Source: Motiliproteus sp. MSK22-1 (GTDB taxonomy: Bacteria > Pseudomonadota > Gammaproteobacteria > Pseudomonadales > Balneatricaceae). Taken from it: DNA of 64,000 bases. This document shows, piece by piece, positions 1-9,660 of the stretch. The DNA is taken from the NCBI RefSeq assembly GCF_001968815.1, contig NZ_MIEQ01000029.1:1-64000 (forward strand), read 5' to 3'. The notes under the pieces are model-generated. The model saw only the letters and a program-made list of their open reading frames with translations, did not search any database and was not told where the DNA came from. A program made the translations under genes and the position numbers. Numbering within the stretch: the stretch's first letter is position 1; each line of letters begins with the position of its first letter.

Positions 1-38
1 TACCCTGGAACGATCAGCCCTCCTGATCAAAAGCTGTT

Positions 39-64
39 GTTGGGTTACGTTGCGCTAACCCAAC
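39..64. repeat. Short palindromic extragenic element
   Basis: A 9-bp arm (GTTGGGTTA) is followed after 8 bases by its exact complement (TAACCCAAC). Elements with this GTTGGGTTA/TAACCCAAC core are common as dispersed extragenic palindromes in many bacterial genomes. It lies in non-coding DNA with no gene boundary visible on its left, so it may be the end of an upstream transcript or a dispersed repeat. Confidence 0.5.
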
Positions 65-122
65 TTACCCTTGGCTTTAGCTGAGTCCTAGTTTACAGAA
101 AACCGACTACCCTAGAATAACA

Positions 123-145
123 AACCCACCCAATCAAGGTGGGTT
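123..145. terminator. Possible terminator hairpin
   Basis: An 8-bp perfect stem (AACCCACC / GGTGGGTT) with a 7-base loop. There is no T-run on the plus strand. Read on the minus strand the stem is followed by a T-rich stretch, so if it terminates transcription it would be on the minus strand. Positions 146-341 hold no gene I can support. Confidence 0.35.
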
Positions 146-341
146 CCTCAATCGCTTACGGTAGTATGGAGATACGGCGCATATCTACGAAGGAAGAAAT
201 TAACGGGCATCCAAGCATTGAAAGCTATCCTCAGAAAAATAACAATTTGATGGATATCCTTGAATTTTTGTTAGCCACGTCGATGGCTGGGAAGGGCTTG
301 CCCAATATGAAATCAAATAGTGCTTAACAAGGTCAGTCAGA

Positions 342-401
342 GGGAATAAAAAACCGCCGCTTCGCTCTCATTTTTCGTCCACTGCTGGCGGTGTTATTCC
401 C
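342..401. repeat. Imperfect inverted repeat upstream of the YdeI-like gene
   Basis: Outer arms GGGAATAA (342-349) and TTATTCCC (394-401) enclose inner arms CCGCC (354-358) and GGCGG (387-391), so about 60 bases can fold into one long hairpin. It ends 16 bases before the chosen start codon of the next gene. It lacks the conserved ends of an integron attC site. It could be a mini-element or a leader structure. Confidence 0.4.
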
Positions 402-417
402 AAGAGAATCCAGTTTT

Positions 418-993
418 ATGCCTGAACCCGATCCAGAGAGAATCATGACCTTTGCAACGCCGAAAGATCTCGGTCGGTGGCTCAAGGTGAATCACGCTAC
501 AGAAAGTGAGCTTTGGGTGAAGATATTCAAGAAAAAAACGGGTATTCCAAGCGTGACCTGGGACGATGTGGTGATTGAGGCATTGTGCTGGGGCTGGATT
601 GACGGCGTCAGGAAGTCAATCGATGACCAAGCTTATATCCAGCGAATTACTCCCAGGAAAGCGCGAAGCAACTGGTCTAAAAGGAACAGAGAACATGCGG
701 AGCGTTTGATAAGCGAGGACCGGATGGCGGAGCCAGGGCTCGTGCATATCCGTGCCGCCAAAGCGGACGGCCGATGGGAGAACGCCTATACGGCAAGTGA
801 AATGAAAGTGCCTGCAGATTTCCTGGTGGCGCTGGAGAGCAACCTGAAGGCTAAACAGTTTTTTGAAACGCTCAATAAATCGAATCGTTATACTATTGCG
901 TACGGATTGATAAGTGCGAAGAAGCCCGAAACCAGACAAAGGCGATTCGCAAAGTTTATGGATATGCTTATCCACGAAGAAAAGCCGATTTAG
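418..993 (+). CDS. YdeI/OmpD-associated family protein
   Basis: The 191-residue product matches the YdeI/OmdA family, whose members have been linked to resistance to cationic peptides and bacteriocins; the biochemical activity is unknown. Visible family features are an N-terminal motif reading ELWVKIFKKKTGIPSVTW, the signature CWGWIDG around residue 60, TPRKARSNWSKRN, and a C-terminal helical half that begins near ADFLVALE. There is no signal peptide, so it is probably cytoplasmic. I chose the ATG at 418 because family members usually start just before the first conserved proline-rich residues; a GTG at 391 would add nine residues inside the inverted repeat. It stands alone, without operon partners. 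Confidence 0.8.
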   Translation: MPEPDPERIMTFATPKDLGRWLKVNHATESELWVKIFKKKTGIPSVTWDDVVIEALCWGWIDGVRKSIDDQAYIQRITPRKARSNWSKRNREHAERLISEDRMAEPGLVHIRAAKADGRWENAYTASEMKVPADFLVALESNLKAKQFFETLNKSNRYTIAYGLISAKKPETRQRRFAKFMDMLIHEEKPI

Positions 994-1302
994 GTTTCGA
1001 AAGAAAATAAGGAACGTCCAAACATTAAAAGCTATCCCCTGGAAACAGTGATTTTTTCACAATCGTGGCAGGAACTCAGATGTCTACCACTGTCACATTA
1101 ATCAATACTGATTCTATAAGCAGGTTAGCTGATCGTAAATCAGCCACTTTTACTGTATAAGTTTTGTTCATGTGTTTGCCCTGACGCTGGGAGGAGTTCC
1201 AATGTTCAATAAGGTCTTATTGGGCTAGATACTGCTTTTGTGGGGGAGAGTCGGATAGTTTCTACATCAAATGTCATCAACTAAGGAAAAGGTTAATTCG
1301 AA
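994..1302. other. Non-coding stretch with a diverged direct repeat
   Basis: I see no gene here. About 35 bases at 1009-1045 (core AAAGCTATCC) resemble 203-238 upstream of the YdeI-like gene, so the two sides of that gene carry a diverged direct repeat. This could be the footprint of an old insertion or duplication. Confidence 0.35.
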
Positions 1303-1602
1303 ATGGAGAACTCAACTGTAATACTGTTAACAAAGGCCAAGAGGCAGGTGGCTTTAGAGAGACTAATCGCTGTTATTGGCTTGGTGCTGATTTCAATTCA
1401 GTTCCTACTTATGCTGTTCGAACTTACGTACCCTAATCATAGCGTTGTTACATGGGGGATGATCATCGGATTAGTTTTAGTCAATAGTGATATTCTTGGC
1501 ATGAGCCGTGTTACGAAGACACAACTTATTTCTGCATTGGAATCTGAAATTAACAGAGATCCAAACGCTATTGTTTCGAATAGCGAACCAAATTCACAGT
1601 AG
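1303..1602 (+). CDS. Small two-helix membrane protein, unknown function
   Basis: I do not recognise this 99-residue protein. Two hydrophobic segments are visible, roughly residues 20-42 and 49-66, with a short polar loop between them, which suggests a helical hairpin in the inner membrane. The N-terminal 18 residues are basic and the C-terminal 30 are polar and acidic. A purine-rich site (AAGGAAAAGG) lies about 10 bases before the ATG. No neighbouring gene explains it, and a strain-specific hypothetical protein is possible. Confidence 0.6.
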   Translation: MENSTVILLTKAKRQVALERLIAVIGLVLISIQFLLMLFELTYPNHSVVTWGMIIGLVLVNSDILGMSRVTKTQLISALESEINRDPNAIVSNSEPNSQ

Positions 1603-1732
1603 GGCTGTTAAGGCTATGGAAGTAGTAGTACCGGAACGCTTTGTCTCTGGTCGTAAGTCCCAACCAGAATAGGCATACTTTTCTCTAGATTGGGTGTTTG
1701 TGCCCCCCGGCGCTTTGTAGAAGGAATAGTTT

Positions 1733-1867
1733 TTTATCGTATCTCTTACCTATACTGTTCCATTGGAAAGCATGGGTAAGTTTATTCCTGAGCATATTGA
1801 ATTCCGAAATGAGCAATATTCTCAGGGACACTTTCAGCTTTTAATCAGTGGTTCTGGAATTATTTGT
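1733..1867 (+). pseudogene. YciI-like protein remnant
   Basis: The plus-strand frame starting at 1733 reads FIVSLTYTVPLE, then PEHIEFRNEQYSQGHF and SGSGII. This has the layout of the YciI-like family (an N-terminal strand, a histidine-containing helix, then a SGP...GGII segment). No start codon precedes it: the codon before is TTT and the one before that is TAG. The conserved C-terminal half is missing, and the frame runs into unrelated sequence after about 45 residues. I therefore call it a decayed fragment. The rest of 1603-1994 holds nothing else I can support. Confidence 0.45.
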
Positions 1868-1994
1868 TTGTTTTATGTACAGCTTTACTCGACATTGAGA
1901 CCTCAACTGGTTAAAGTTCGCCCCCCTCTTTGACTATGCCTTTATAGGCGCTGTTGATTAACATCCTAATCCGTAAGTACCCAGGAATACTCCC

Positions 1995-3599
1995 TTGATA
2001 TCCACCGCTAACATCACCATGCAGTTTGGCGCAGAGCCTTTGTTTGAAAATATTTCCGCCAAATTCGGCAATGGTAACCGTTATGGCCTGATTGGTGCGA
2101 ATGGCTGTGGCAAATCGACATTTATGAAAATACTGAGTGGAGACTTGGTTCCTACCTCTGGCAACGTTTCAATCAGTCCTGGAGATAAGCTGGGCATCTT
2201 AAGCCAGGACCAGTTTGCTTTTGAAGAATATAGTGTGGTCGACGCGGTTATTATGGGAGACGCTGAACTGTGGAAGGTAAAACAGGAGCGTGAGCGTATT
2301 TACGCATTACCTGAAATGTCTGAAGAAGACGGCATGAAAGTCGCGCACCTGGAGTCCGAATTTGCAGAGATGGATGGCTACAGTGCCGAAAGCCGTGCAG
2401 GAGATCTGCTTCTGGAAGCCGGTATCGCTGAACAATATCATTTTGGTTTGATGAGCCAGGTTGCTCCCGGGTGGAAGTTGCGGGTATTGCTTGCTCAGGC
2501 GCTATTCGCCAATCCTGATATATTGCTTTTGGATGAACCGACCAACAATCTGGATATACATACCATTAGCTGGCTTGAGTCGGTACTTAACCAGCGTAAT
2601 TGCACCATGATTATTATTTCCCACGACAGACACTTCTTAAATTCCGTATGTACCCATATGGCGGATATCGATTATGGTGAATTGCGTATTTACCCAGGTA
2701 ACTATGAAGCTTTTATGGCTGCTTCGTCGCTTATCCAGGAACAGCTGCTGACAGAGAATGCTAAAAAGAGTGCGGAACTTGATGAGTTACAATCATTTGT
2801 GAATCGCTTCTCGGCCAACGCTTCAAAAGCTAAGCAGGCCAGCTCCCGGGCTAAAAAAATGGATAAAATAAAACTGGATGAAGTTAAAGCCTCCAGTCGA
2901 GCAACACCATCGATCACGCTTAAACAGGATAAGAAACTTCACCGGCAAGCCTTGATTCTGGAAGATCTCAGTCATGGTTTTGACAATAAGACACTATTTT
3001 CCAAAGGTAATTTGATTTTGGAAGCGGGTGCTAAACTTGCTGTGATTGGAGAGAATGGTGCAGGTAAAACTACATTCCTGCGTTGCCTGATCGAAGAAAT
3101 CAAAGCCAACGAAGGGGGTATAAAGTGGTCTGAGAATGCCTCCATAGGATACTGTCCTCAGGACAGCACTGCTGACTTTGATTGTGATCTGACTCTGTTT
3201 GAGTGGATGTCTCAGTGGCGCACACCCAAGCATGATGACCTAAAAGTCAGAGCAATGCTTGGCCGTTTATTGTTTACTGCGGATGACTTTAATAAGAAGG
3301 CAAAGGTTTGTTCTGGTGGTGAAAAGAACAGACTGTTGTTTGGCAAGCTAATGATGATGGACATTAACGTATTGATTATGGATGAGCCCACCAACCATTT
3401 GGATATGGAAGCTATTGAAGCATTAAACAGCGCGCTGGAAGCTTTTGATGGTACGCTGATTTTTGTCAGTCATGACCGGGCATTTGTATCTTCATTAGCG
3501 ACCCGTGTTGTTGAAATTAAAGACAGGGGAATGGTGAACTTCTCCGGCACGTTCGAAGAATACCTTGCTAGCCAGAAAGAAGTTTTTAAGGTGGCATAA
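1995..3599 (+). CDS. ybiT: ABC-F family ATPase YbiT
   Basis: A 534-residue soluble ATPase with two ATP-binding cassettes and no membrane segments, as expected for ABC-F proteins, which act on the ribosome rather than in transport. Cassette 1 has Walker [10 protein letters not shown] and Walker [13 protein letters not shown], with the degenerate signature VAPGWKLR typical of YbiT. A lysine-rich linker containing [11 protein letters not shown] follows. Cassette 2 has Walker A GENGAGKT, signature CSGGEKNR and [10 protein letters not shown]. The sequence follows E. coli YbiT over its whole length. The start is a TTG at 1995, chosen because it gives the family's N terminus and sits behind an AGGA site. 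The gene appears monocistronic. Confidence 0.93.
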   Translation: MISTANITMQFGAEPLFENISAKFGNGNRYGLIGANGCGKSTFMKILSGDLVPTSGNVSISPGDKLGILSQDQFAFEEYSVVDAVIMGDAELWKVKQERERIYALPEMSEEDGMKVAHLESEFAEMDGYSAESRAGDLLLEAGIAEQYHFGLMSQVAPGWKLRVLLAQALFANPDILLLDEPTNNLDIHTISWLESVLNQRNCTMIIISHDRHFLNSVCTHMADIDYGELRIYPGNYEAFMAASSLIQEQLLTENAKKSAELDELQSFVNRFSANASKAKQASSRAKKMDKIKLDEVKASSRATPSITLKQDKKLHRQALILEDLSHGFDNKTLFSKGNLILEAGAKLAVIGENGAGKTTFLRCLIEEIKANEGGIKWSENASIGYCPQDSTADFDCDLTLFEWMSQWRTPKHDDLKVRAMLGRLLFTADDFNKKAKVCSGGEKNRLLFGKLMMMDINVLIMDEPTNHLDMEAIEALNSALEAFDGTLIFVSHDRAFVSSLATRVVEIKDRGMVNFSGTFEEYLASQKEVFKVA

Positions 3600-3689
3600 A
3601 TCAGGTCTGTTAAAACCTGGGCTGGAGAGAAAATATAACAGAGCAGATATAGCTAATAAGGCTCAACAGCGAGGACCTCAATACAGAGA

Positions 3690-4721
3690 ATGGATATAGT
3701 CACTCAAGGTTTGATCGGTGCAACGCTTGCACAGGCATGGGCGAGGCCTGGTGAGGTGCGGTTGGCGTCATTAGTCGGTTTTTGCGCACCGTTACTTGCT
3801 GATGCCGACGCACTAATTAGCTCAATTGAAGATCCACTTCTGTACTTGGAGTATCACCGCCACTTCACTCACGCTCTGTTGTTTATTCCCTTCGGTGCCT
3901 TGTTTGCTTCGGTGCTGCTCTGGCCCGTATTAAGAAAACGGTTGGCATTTAAGAGAGTCTATTTCTACGCCCTGATCGGATATGCCACAGCAGGTTTTTT
4001 AGATGCCTGCACCAGCTACGGCACCCACTTGCTGTGGCCATTCAGCGACGATCGAATCGCATGGAGTATTGTCTCTATCTTCGATCCAATGTTTTCCTTG
4101 GTTCTGATCGCAGCCATGGTTTTTGCGGCGGTAAAGCATCAACCGTTCGCAGCGCGGGCCGGTATAGTGTTCGTTGCAGTCTATCTGTCACTGGGTGTAA
4201 TTCAGCACAATCGCGCTGAATCACTTGCTCAGTTGCAGGCCCAGCAACGGGGCCACGTCGCCGAGCGGCTAATCGTTAAACCCACTCTGGGTAACCTGCT
4301 ACTATGGCGTTCGGTTTACGAGGCGGATGGTAATTATTACGTTGACGCTGTGCGTGTGGGTCTAACCGGCAACGGCAAGGTTTTTACGGGTCGCTGGGTG
4401 AAGGCTTTCGATATTAATCTCGACCTGCCTCAGTTGACGGATCAGATGATGCTTTATCGAGATATTAAGCGTTTTGAATTATTCTCTGATGGCTTTTTGG
4501 CCTGGCATCCAGATCACTCCAATGTTCTGGGTGATGTACGTTATGCCATGCTACCGACCAGCATCAGCCCGCTTTGGGGGATCGAATTAAATTTAGAAGC
4601 GCCTGACCGGCATGTCAGCTTCGATACTTATCGCAGTATGTCTGGCACTGAGCGCAAGACGTTCTTTGCCATGTTGTTTAATGACTGGCCCCCGGATCCA
4701 TTGATAAAAAATCCCGGTTAG
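3690..4721 (+). CDS. YdjM-type metal-dependent hydrolase-like membrane protein
   Basis: A 343-residue protein of the YdjM/YbcI family (LexA-regulated, inner-membrane, putative metal-dependent hydrolase). The N terminus MDIVTQGLIGATLAQA, the segment LLADADAL and the histidine motif YHRHFTHALLF (about residues 54-64) are the family's presumed metal ligands. Three to four hydrophobic segments follow up to about residue 170, then a soluble C-terminal half of about 170 residues rich in aromatic and acidic residues. The substrate of this family is not known. A second family member lies at 8616. No SOS box was identified. Confidence 0.8.
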   Translation: MDIVTQGLIGATLAQAWARPGEVRLASLVGFCAPLLADADALISSIEDPLLYLEYHRHFTHALLFIPFGALFASVLLWPVLRKRLAFKRVYFYALIGYATAGFLDACTSYGTHLLWPFSDDRIAWSIVSIFDPMFSLVLIAAMVFAAVKHQPFAARAGIVFVAVYLSLGVIQHNRAESLAQLQAQQRGHVAERLIVKPTLGNLLLWRSVYEADGNYYVDAVRVGLTGNGKVFTGRWVKAFDINLDLPQLTDQMMLYRDIKRFELFSDGFLAWHPDHSNVLGDVRYAMLPTSISPLWGIELNLEAPDRHVSFDTYRSMSGTERKTFFAMLFNDWPPDPLIKNPG

Positions 4722-4964
4722 AGAGAAAACTTCGCTAGCATACTATCGAAAATCAGGGATGCCAGTGTTGCTTTCAATTGGCTAATAGAATTATGTTCGA
4801 TGAAATATCTCTCTGAAAATCATCCAGCGTTTAGGGGCTGCTTTTGATAGCAAAGGTTTATTCCCGATGGTAGGTTACTTTCTGAGCCTGAACTACTCAG
4901 AGTGGATAATAAACAGTCTGATTTTCGCCAACTTTAGTGAACAAAGAAGAAAAGGGATAGGTGT

Positions 4965-5327
4965 ATGAAGAAATTTTTTTTAGTCTTGGGTTTAACTGCT
5001 TTTTTCTCTCTGACGGGCTTTACCGCTGTCGCATCAGAAAAGCCAACTTGTGAAGATCTTACTCAGATTGCCGATGATTTGGATGAGATTTCTGCTGCTT
5101 TTGCTGATGTAGAAACAATTAAAGAGGGAGATGCAGTTGATGTTGCTCTTGGCGAAATTGTTGATGCTCTGTACTGGGTTTCAGAAGCTGAAGGTGAGGA
5201 TCATATGACTGCTGCTGTAAACAGTCTTACTGATGCATATGACAATATGGATGGCGAAAAATTTGGACTTGCACTGGATAGCGTTGTCGCTAACATGGAT
5301 CGTCTTTATAGAAGGGACTGTCAGTAA
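4965..5327 (+). CDS. Small secreted acidic helical protein
   Basis: A 120-residue protein with a clear Sec signal peptide (MKKFFLVLG, then a hydrophobic core ending near AVASEKPTC), so the mature product of about 95 residues is periplasmic or secreted. The mature part is strongly acidic and predicted helical, with one cysteine near its start and one at the penultimate residue, which could form a disulphide joining the two ends. I do not recognise the family. A good ribosome site (AAAAGGGATAGG) precedes the ATG. Confidence 0.7.
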   Translation: MKKFFLVLGLTAFFSLTGFTAVASEKPTCEDLTQIADDLDEISAAFADVETIKEGDAVDVALGEIVDALYWVSEAEGEDHMTAAVNSLTDAYDNMDGEKFGLALDSVVANMDRLYRRDCQ

Positions 5328-5376
5328 GGGAGGCTTCTGCTTTCTTTGCTCCTTATTCTGATTTTATCGATTTCCT

Positions 5377-5397
5377 GGGCAGGTCCAGGGCCTGCCC
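5377..5397. terminator. Hairpin downstream of the secreted protein gene
   Basis: GGGCAGG pairs with CCTGCCC over a 7-base loop, about 50 bases after the stop at 5327. There is no clear T-run, so it may stabilise the 3' end or terminate weakly. Confidence 0.4.
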
Positions 5398-5407
5398 TGT
5401 AAGCGCA

Positions 5408-5441
5408 GAGAAAGGCGTGGTGAAACGTTCACGCCTTTCTC
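5408..5441 (-). terminator. Terminator-like hairpin after katG
   Basis: A perfect 12-bp stem (GAGAAAGGCGTG / CACGCCTTTCTC) with a 10-base loop lies 13 bases beyond the katG stop codon on the minus strand. It sits between two convergent genes and could serve both. There is no strong U-tract on either side. Confidence 0.6.
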
Positions 5442-5453
5442 CAGCAAGGCTGA

Positions 5454-7706
5454 TTAGTTCAGGTCAAACCGGTCTGCTTGCATAACCTTGACCCATGCTT
5501 TGACGAAATCATTCGCAAATCTTTCTTTTGAATTATCAAAGGCATAGGTTTCAGCAATGGCGCGAAGTTCGGAATTTGATCCAAAAATCAGATCAACCGG
5601 TGTTGCGGTATACAGCAGTTCACCACTCTTTCGATCTAAACCCTGGTAAAGCCCGTCAGTGTCTGACTTTTTCCATTGGGTCGACATGTCTAACAGGTTG
5701 ACAAAAAAGTCGTTGCTTAAGGTGCCAGGCCTAGTTGTGAACACTCCGTGTTTAGAGTGGTCTGCATTGGTGTCCAGTACACGCATTCCACCCAGTAGTG
5801 CGGTCATTTCAGGTACCGTCAAATTCAGCTGGTCGGCCTTGTCGATCAGCATCTCTGCTGGAGAACGGTAGGCTTCACTGGCATTGAAATAATTGCGGAA
5901 CGCATCGGCTTTTGGCTCAAGTAGGGCAAACGAATTTTGGTCGGTTTTGGCCTGGATTGTATCCCCGCGACCTGATTGAAATGGCACCTGGAGTGTAATA
6001 CCAGCGTCCTGTGCGGCTTTTTCTATTGCTGCTGCACCACCAAGAACAATGAGATCTGCTAAAGATACCTTATCTTTACCAAAGTTGTCCTGAATCTTTT
6101 TTAGCTTGCTTAACACTTTTGCCAATTCTGCTGGGTTATTGGCTGCCCAATCTTTTTGAGGTGCTAGCGCGATACGTGCGCCGTTTGCACCGCCGCGCTT
6201 ATCACTGGCACGGAACGTAGAAGCTGATGCCCAAGCTGTACGGACCAATTCAGAAACAGTTAAATCAGCAGCAAGAATATCCTTTTTAAGTGCATCGACG
6301 GCTTGATGACTAAGGGGTTTTGCTGTCGATAGCGGAATCGGATCTTGCCAGATAAGTGCTTCATTTGGCACTTCTGTTCCTAAATAAAGTGCTCTTGGTC
6401 CCATATCGCGATGAGTGAGTTTATACCAGGCTTTAGCGAATGCCTGCTGGTATTCATCTGGATTGGCTAAGAAGCGTTCGGCAATTCTCTTGTACTTAGG
6501 GTCGAACTTCAGCGCCAAATCAGCGGTAGTCATGACAGGAGCATTAAATTTTCCTTTAATATGTGCATCAGGCACCGCGGTGTGTAACGACTCATCCGTT
6601 GGAATCCATTGAATGGCCCCGGCAGGACTGCGGGTTTGCTCCCAATCAAAGTTAAGCAGGTTTGATAAATATAAAGTGGTCCAGCGTGTTGGTGCCTGGG
6701 TCCAGGCTCCCTCTAAACCGCTGGTTACCGTGTCTTCCGAATGACCTTTACCACATTTGTTTTTCCAGCCAAGGCCCTGGTCTTCAAGCGCAGCAGCACC
6801 GGGTTCCGGGCCTACACAATCACTGGGTTTATGAGCACCATGCATTTTGCCAAAGGTGTGTCCACCAGCAACAAGTGCAACTACCTCTTCGTCATTCATT
6901 GCCATGCGAGCAAAAGCGACACGGATATTTTTAGCTGATCCCATTGGATCGGGCTTACCTCTGGGGCCTTCTGGATTCACATAAATCAAACCCATATGGG
7001 TTGCGCCCAGAGGGCGTTCCAACGTTCCATCTTTGTCCTCACGGTCGCTGGCAAGCATTTCTAGTTCCGGTCCCCAGTAAACCAAATCGGGTTCCCAATC
7101 GTCGGCGCGACCACCGGCAAAACCATAGGTTTTAAACCCCATGTTTTCCAGCGCCACGTTGCCAGCTAAAACCATTAAGTCTGCCCATGACAGACTGTAG
7201 CCGTATTTCTTTTTCACTGGCCATAGTAAGCGCCGGGCCTTATCCAGACTGGCGTTATCTGGCCAACTGTTAAGAGGATTAAAGCGCTGCTGTCCACCGT
7301 CTGCACCACCTCGTCCATCTAGTGTGCGGTAGGTACCGGCGCTGTGCCATGACATACGGATGAAGAAGGGGCCGTAATTACCAAAATCTGCAGGCCACCA
7401 ATCTTGAGAGGCTGTCAGTAGAGAGTTGATATCTTGCTTAACTGCATCTAGATCCAGCTTATTGAATTCTTCGGCATAATTGAAATCAGGACCCATTGGG
7501 TTTGAGCGTGAGTCCTGGTCACGCAGTGCTGACAGGTCCAACTGGGCTGGCCACCAAAATTGATTTGATTTAGCCTGTCCGGCAGTCACTTTACCGCTAC
7601 CCATAGCACCTTTGGGTTTTGATATTTCATCGGTGCCAGCGTAGGAGGTTGTTGCTGCTAACATGCCTGCTATTGCTGTTGTCATCAGTAGATGTCGCTT
7701 TTTCAT
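5454..7706 (-). CDS. katG: Catalase-peroxidase KatG, exported form
   Basis: A 750-residue bifunctional catalase-peroxidase that removes hydrogen peroxide using haem b. It has both halves of the family: the catalytic N-terminal domain and the degenerate C-terminal one. The distal triad is R117, W120 and H121 (in [14 protein letters not shown]); the proximal haem ligand is H283 (GGHTFGK). Y242 and M268 fall at the spacings from W120 expected for the Met-Tyr-Trp adduct needed for catalase activity. The N terminus is a Sec signal peptide ([10 protein letters not shown], hydrophobic core, cleavage likely after SYA), so this is a periplasmic enzyme, unlike the cytoplasmic KatG of most bacteria. AAGGGAG precedes the ATG. 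No OxyR site was identified with confidence. Confidence 0.95.
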   Translation of the reverse strand: MKKRHLLMTTAIAGMLAATTSYAGTDEISKPKGAMGSGKVTAGQAKSNQFWWPAQLDLSALRDQDSRSNPMGPDFNYAEEFNKLDLDAVKQDINSLLTASQDWWPADFGNYGPFFIRMSWHSAGTYRTLDGRGGADGGQQRFNPLNSWPDNASLDKARRLLWPVKKKYGYSLSWADLMVLAGNVALENMGFKTYGFAGGRADDWEPDLVYWGPELEMLASDREDKDGTLERPLGATHMGLIYVNPEGPRGKPDPMGSAKNIRVAFARMAMNDEEVVALVAGGHTFGKMHGAHKPSDCVGPEPGAAALEDQGLGWKNKCGKGHSEDTVTSGLEGAWTQAPTRWTTLYLSNLLNFDWEQTRSPAGAIQWIPTDESLHTAVPDAHIKGKFNAPVMTTADLALKFDPKYKRIAERFLANPDEYQQAFAKAWYKLTHRDMGPRALYLGTEVPNEALIWQDPIPLSTAKPLSHQAVDALKKDILAADLTVSELVRTAWASASTFRASDKRGGANGARIALAPQKDWAANNPAELAKVLSKLKKIQDNFGKDKVSLADLIVLGGAAAIEKAAQDAGITLQVPFQSGRGDTIQAKTDQNSFALLEPKADAFRNYFNASEAYRSPAEMLIDKADQLNLTVPEMTALLGGMRVLDTNADHSKHGVFTTRPGTLSNDFFVNLLDMSTQWKKSDTDGLYQGLDRKSGELLYTATPVDLIFGSNSELRAIAETYAFDNSKERFANDFVKAWVKVMQADRFDLN

Positions 7707-8097
7707 GGTAACTCCCTTTATTTAATTCTGCTTTAACAGCAGTGATTGAATTCACTACAACAGAATAGAAGGGCTGTTGGTATTGATAAAATTGATAAAA
7801 CTAATTCGCTTGATAGCTTTTAGCAATCAGTAAGGAAAAGACTTGGGATATGGCAACGGTATTCAATAAAATACCGCTGAAGTATCATTGAAATACAGGA
7901 TAGTAATCAGTTTTCGGCTTGAATTGACTGTTGCAGTATAAGGTTTAAGAATTGTTCATTGTTTTTGCTTTATTCGCGTATGCTTATAACAACAGTATGC
8001 GCAAACTTCCTGAACTGCTCGTTACCACCAAACTCAGGGATGAGGTCAAGTCGTAGTCGCTACGAATCATCCGCAACAGCAAAGGTTATCATTACTC
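7707..8097. other. Intergenic region between katG and the glycosylase gene
   Basis: This 391-base stretch must contain the divergent promoters for katG (minus) and the glycosylase gene (plus). A short direct repeat, ATTGATAAA, occurs twice around 7781-7799. A short open frame starting near 7959 overlaps the next gene's start out of frame, and I do not support it. Confidence 0.4.
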
Positions 8098-8529
8098 ATG
8101 CGAATCTGGTCAATTCACCCAAGTTACTTGGATTCCAAAGGTCTGGTTGCGCTGTGGAGAGAAACATTGCTTGCTCAGAATGTTCTCAAGGGTAAAACGA
8201 AAGGCTATGTCAATCACCCACAGCTGATAAGATTTAAAGAAACAGCAAGTCCCATCGGAGCTATTGCTACCTATTTGAGTGAAATTGCTGAAGAAGCTGA
8301 TCGCAGAGAGTATAACTTTCAGAAGAGTAAAATCAGCCCAGATAGATATACGGAAAAAATACCTGTTACATCGGGGCAGTTGGAATATGAGTTTCAGCAT
8401 CTTTTGAATAAACTGGAAACACGTGATCCTGAAAAATATGAAGCTATTTCGGGCAATAAATCTATTTTGGTACACCCTGTTTTTCAAGTGATTTCTGGTG
8501 GGGTGGAAAGCTGGGAAATAGTTAAATAG
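8098..8529 (+). CDS. Pyrimidine dimer DNA glycosylase family protein
   Basis: A 143-residue protein of the Pyr_excise family (related to T4 endonuclease V), which removes UV-induced pyrimidine dimers and nicks the abasic site. Family features are the N terminus MRIWSIHPSYLD, the segment GLVALWRETLLAQNVL, the GKTKGYVNHPQLIRF motif and the C-terminal VHPVFQV...WEIV strand. In T4 endonuclease V the N-terminal threonine amine is catalytic; here the residue after Met is arginine, as in this bacterial subfamily, so the mechanism may differ. It is cytoplasmic. The ATG at 8098 follows an AAAGG site. Confidence 0.75.
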   Translation: MRIWSIHPSYLDSKGLVALWRETLLAQNVLKGKTKGYVNHPQLIRFKETASPIGAIATYLSEIAEEADRREYNFQKSKISPDRYTEKIPVTSGQLEYEFQHLLNKLETRDPEKYEAISGNKSILVHPVFQVISGGVESWEIVK

Positions 8530-8531
8530 TA

Positions 8532-8553
8532 ACCCCAATCAAGTAAGAATTGG
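8532..8553 (+). terminator. Hairpin after the glycosylase gene
   Basis: CCCAAT and ATTGGG form a short stem directly behind the stop codon at 8529. It has no U-tract, so termination is uncertain. Confidence 0.3.
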
Positions 8554-8615
8554 GATCAATAATTAACTTCTCCAATTGTCTCCGTATCGATGTATCTGTT
8601 AAAAGGACTGTATAA

Positions 8616-9182
8616 ATGGCGACGATTTTTACACACCCAGCGATTGCGTTAGGACTTAGCCCTTTATTTGGTCCTGTTTTTAGATCAAAGAGTATTTTAC
8701 TGACGGGAATGATTCTGACGATTATACCTGATCTTGATGTGATTGGCTTACGATTGGGAATTCCATATAACCATCTATTGGGGCATAGAGGAATAACTCA
8801 TTCACTATTTTTCGCTGCTGGTTTTAGCTGTTTGGTTTCATTATTGATGACCAGAAATATAAGGAATCATTTTTCTAAAATATGGCTTTATTTTTTTCTT
8901 TGCATGGCATCTCACGGTGCTCTTGATGCGTTAACGAATGGGGGCCTGGGTATAGCATTTTTTTCACCATTCTCAAATGAAAGGTACTTTTTCCCATATA
9001 CTCCAATCGACGTTTCCACATTAAATATAGCGCGTTTCTTCCAGGGGCAGGGTATTTCTGTAATTAAAAGTGAAATAATATGGATCTGGATTCCTTGTCT
9101 TTTTGTTTTTGTAGCGGGCGTATTTGGTTTAAAAAAATATAACAAAAACTTGTATAAAAATACGAAAAAACACGATGATTAG
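8616..9182 (+). CDS. YdjM-type metal-dependent hydrolase-like membrane protein
   Basis: A 188-residue inner-membrane protein of the YdjM family, shorter than the one at 3690. The N terminus MATIFTHPAIALGL, the IIPDLDVIG motif and the HRGITHSLFF motif (about residues 58-67) are the conserved acidic and histidine positions thought to bind metal; SHGALDALTNGG is the third conserved block. About five hydrophobic segments are visible. The C terminus is lysine-rich and probably cytoplasmic. It starts 86 bases after the glycosylase gene and could be co-transcribed with it; both families have been tied to DNA damage, but I saw no LexA box. Confidence 0.8.
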   Translation: MATIFTHPAIALGLSPLFGPVFRSKSILLTGMILTIIPDLDVIGLRLGIPYNHLLGHRGITHSLFFAAGFSCLVSLLMTRNIRNHFSKIWLYFFLCMASHGALDALTNGGLGIAFFSPFSNERYFFPYTPIDVSTLNIARFFQGQGISVIKSEIIWIWIPCLFVFVAGVFGLKKYNKNLYKNTKKHDD

Positions 9183-9283
9183 CAGAATCATAATTTCTGT
9201 AATTTCCTTTGTATGTCTGAAAAAACACACACCAAACCTCTCTTATTTTCCGACAGGGGTCTATTCTTGATATTCATTGGTAT

Positions 9284-9365
9284 CTGAAGCATCAGTGATG
9301 GAATGGCAACCTCATCACTGCCGGACGTTTACTATCAGAGACAGCCAGCTGTCTCTAGGCTTCAG
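9284..9365. other. Three-stem structured element (candidate RNA or repeat)
   Basis: Outer arms CTGAAGC (9284-9290) and GCTTCAG (9359-9365) enclose two perfect hairpins: CAGTGATG / CATCACTG (9293-9320) and AGAGACAGC / GCTGTCTCT (9337-9356, 2-base loop). Together they can form a three-way junction. No gene overlaps it. I do not recognise it as a named RNA family. The surrounding 9183-9660 holds no gene I can support. Confidence 0.45.
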
Positions 9366-9660
9366 ACGTTAGCTGTATCCATTTAGTGACAATCTATCTC
9401 GTTGATAAATAAAATAATTCTATTATATTTTTGATTTTTGTCGCTATTTGGAAACAAAGATTACCCTTTTTCTCTGGAATCTGGATCAAAGGGTGATGTC
9501 TTTTATAGGTAACCATTTGAAAATTAAAAAATATTTTTGAATGGCGTGTTTTTTGTAATGCAAGGTTCTGTAGGCTCATTTGATTGCCGGGGGGCGCGGC
9601 TGAAAATACGGGAGCATTTTTAGGCTTGTTAACAAAAATAGCTATTAAAACCCTATGTGA

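Noticed and set aside
139-327. Short GTG-started open frame of 62 codons
   Set aside because: No recognisable domain or good ribosome site; part of it is a diverged repeat also found near 1009-1045.
342-401. Integron attC site
   Set aside because: The inverted repeat lacks the RYYYAAC and GTTRRRY ends of attC, and no integrase or cassette array is visible.
7740-7830. OxyR operator upstream of katG
   Set aside because: AT-rich repeats are present, but the spacing of ATAG/CTAT-type elements expected of an OxyR site could not be established.
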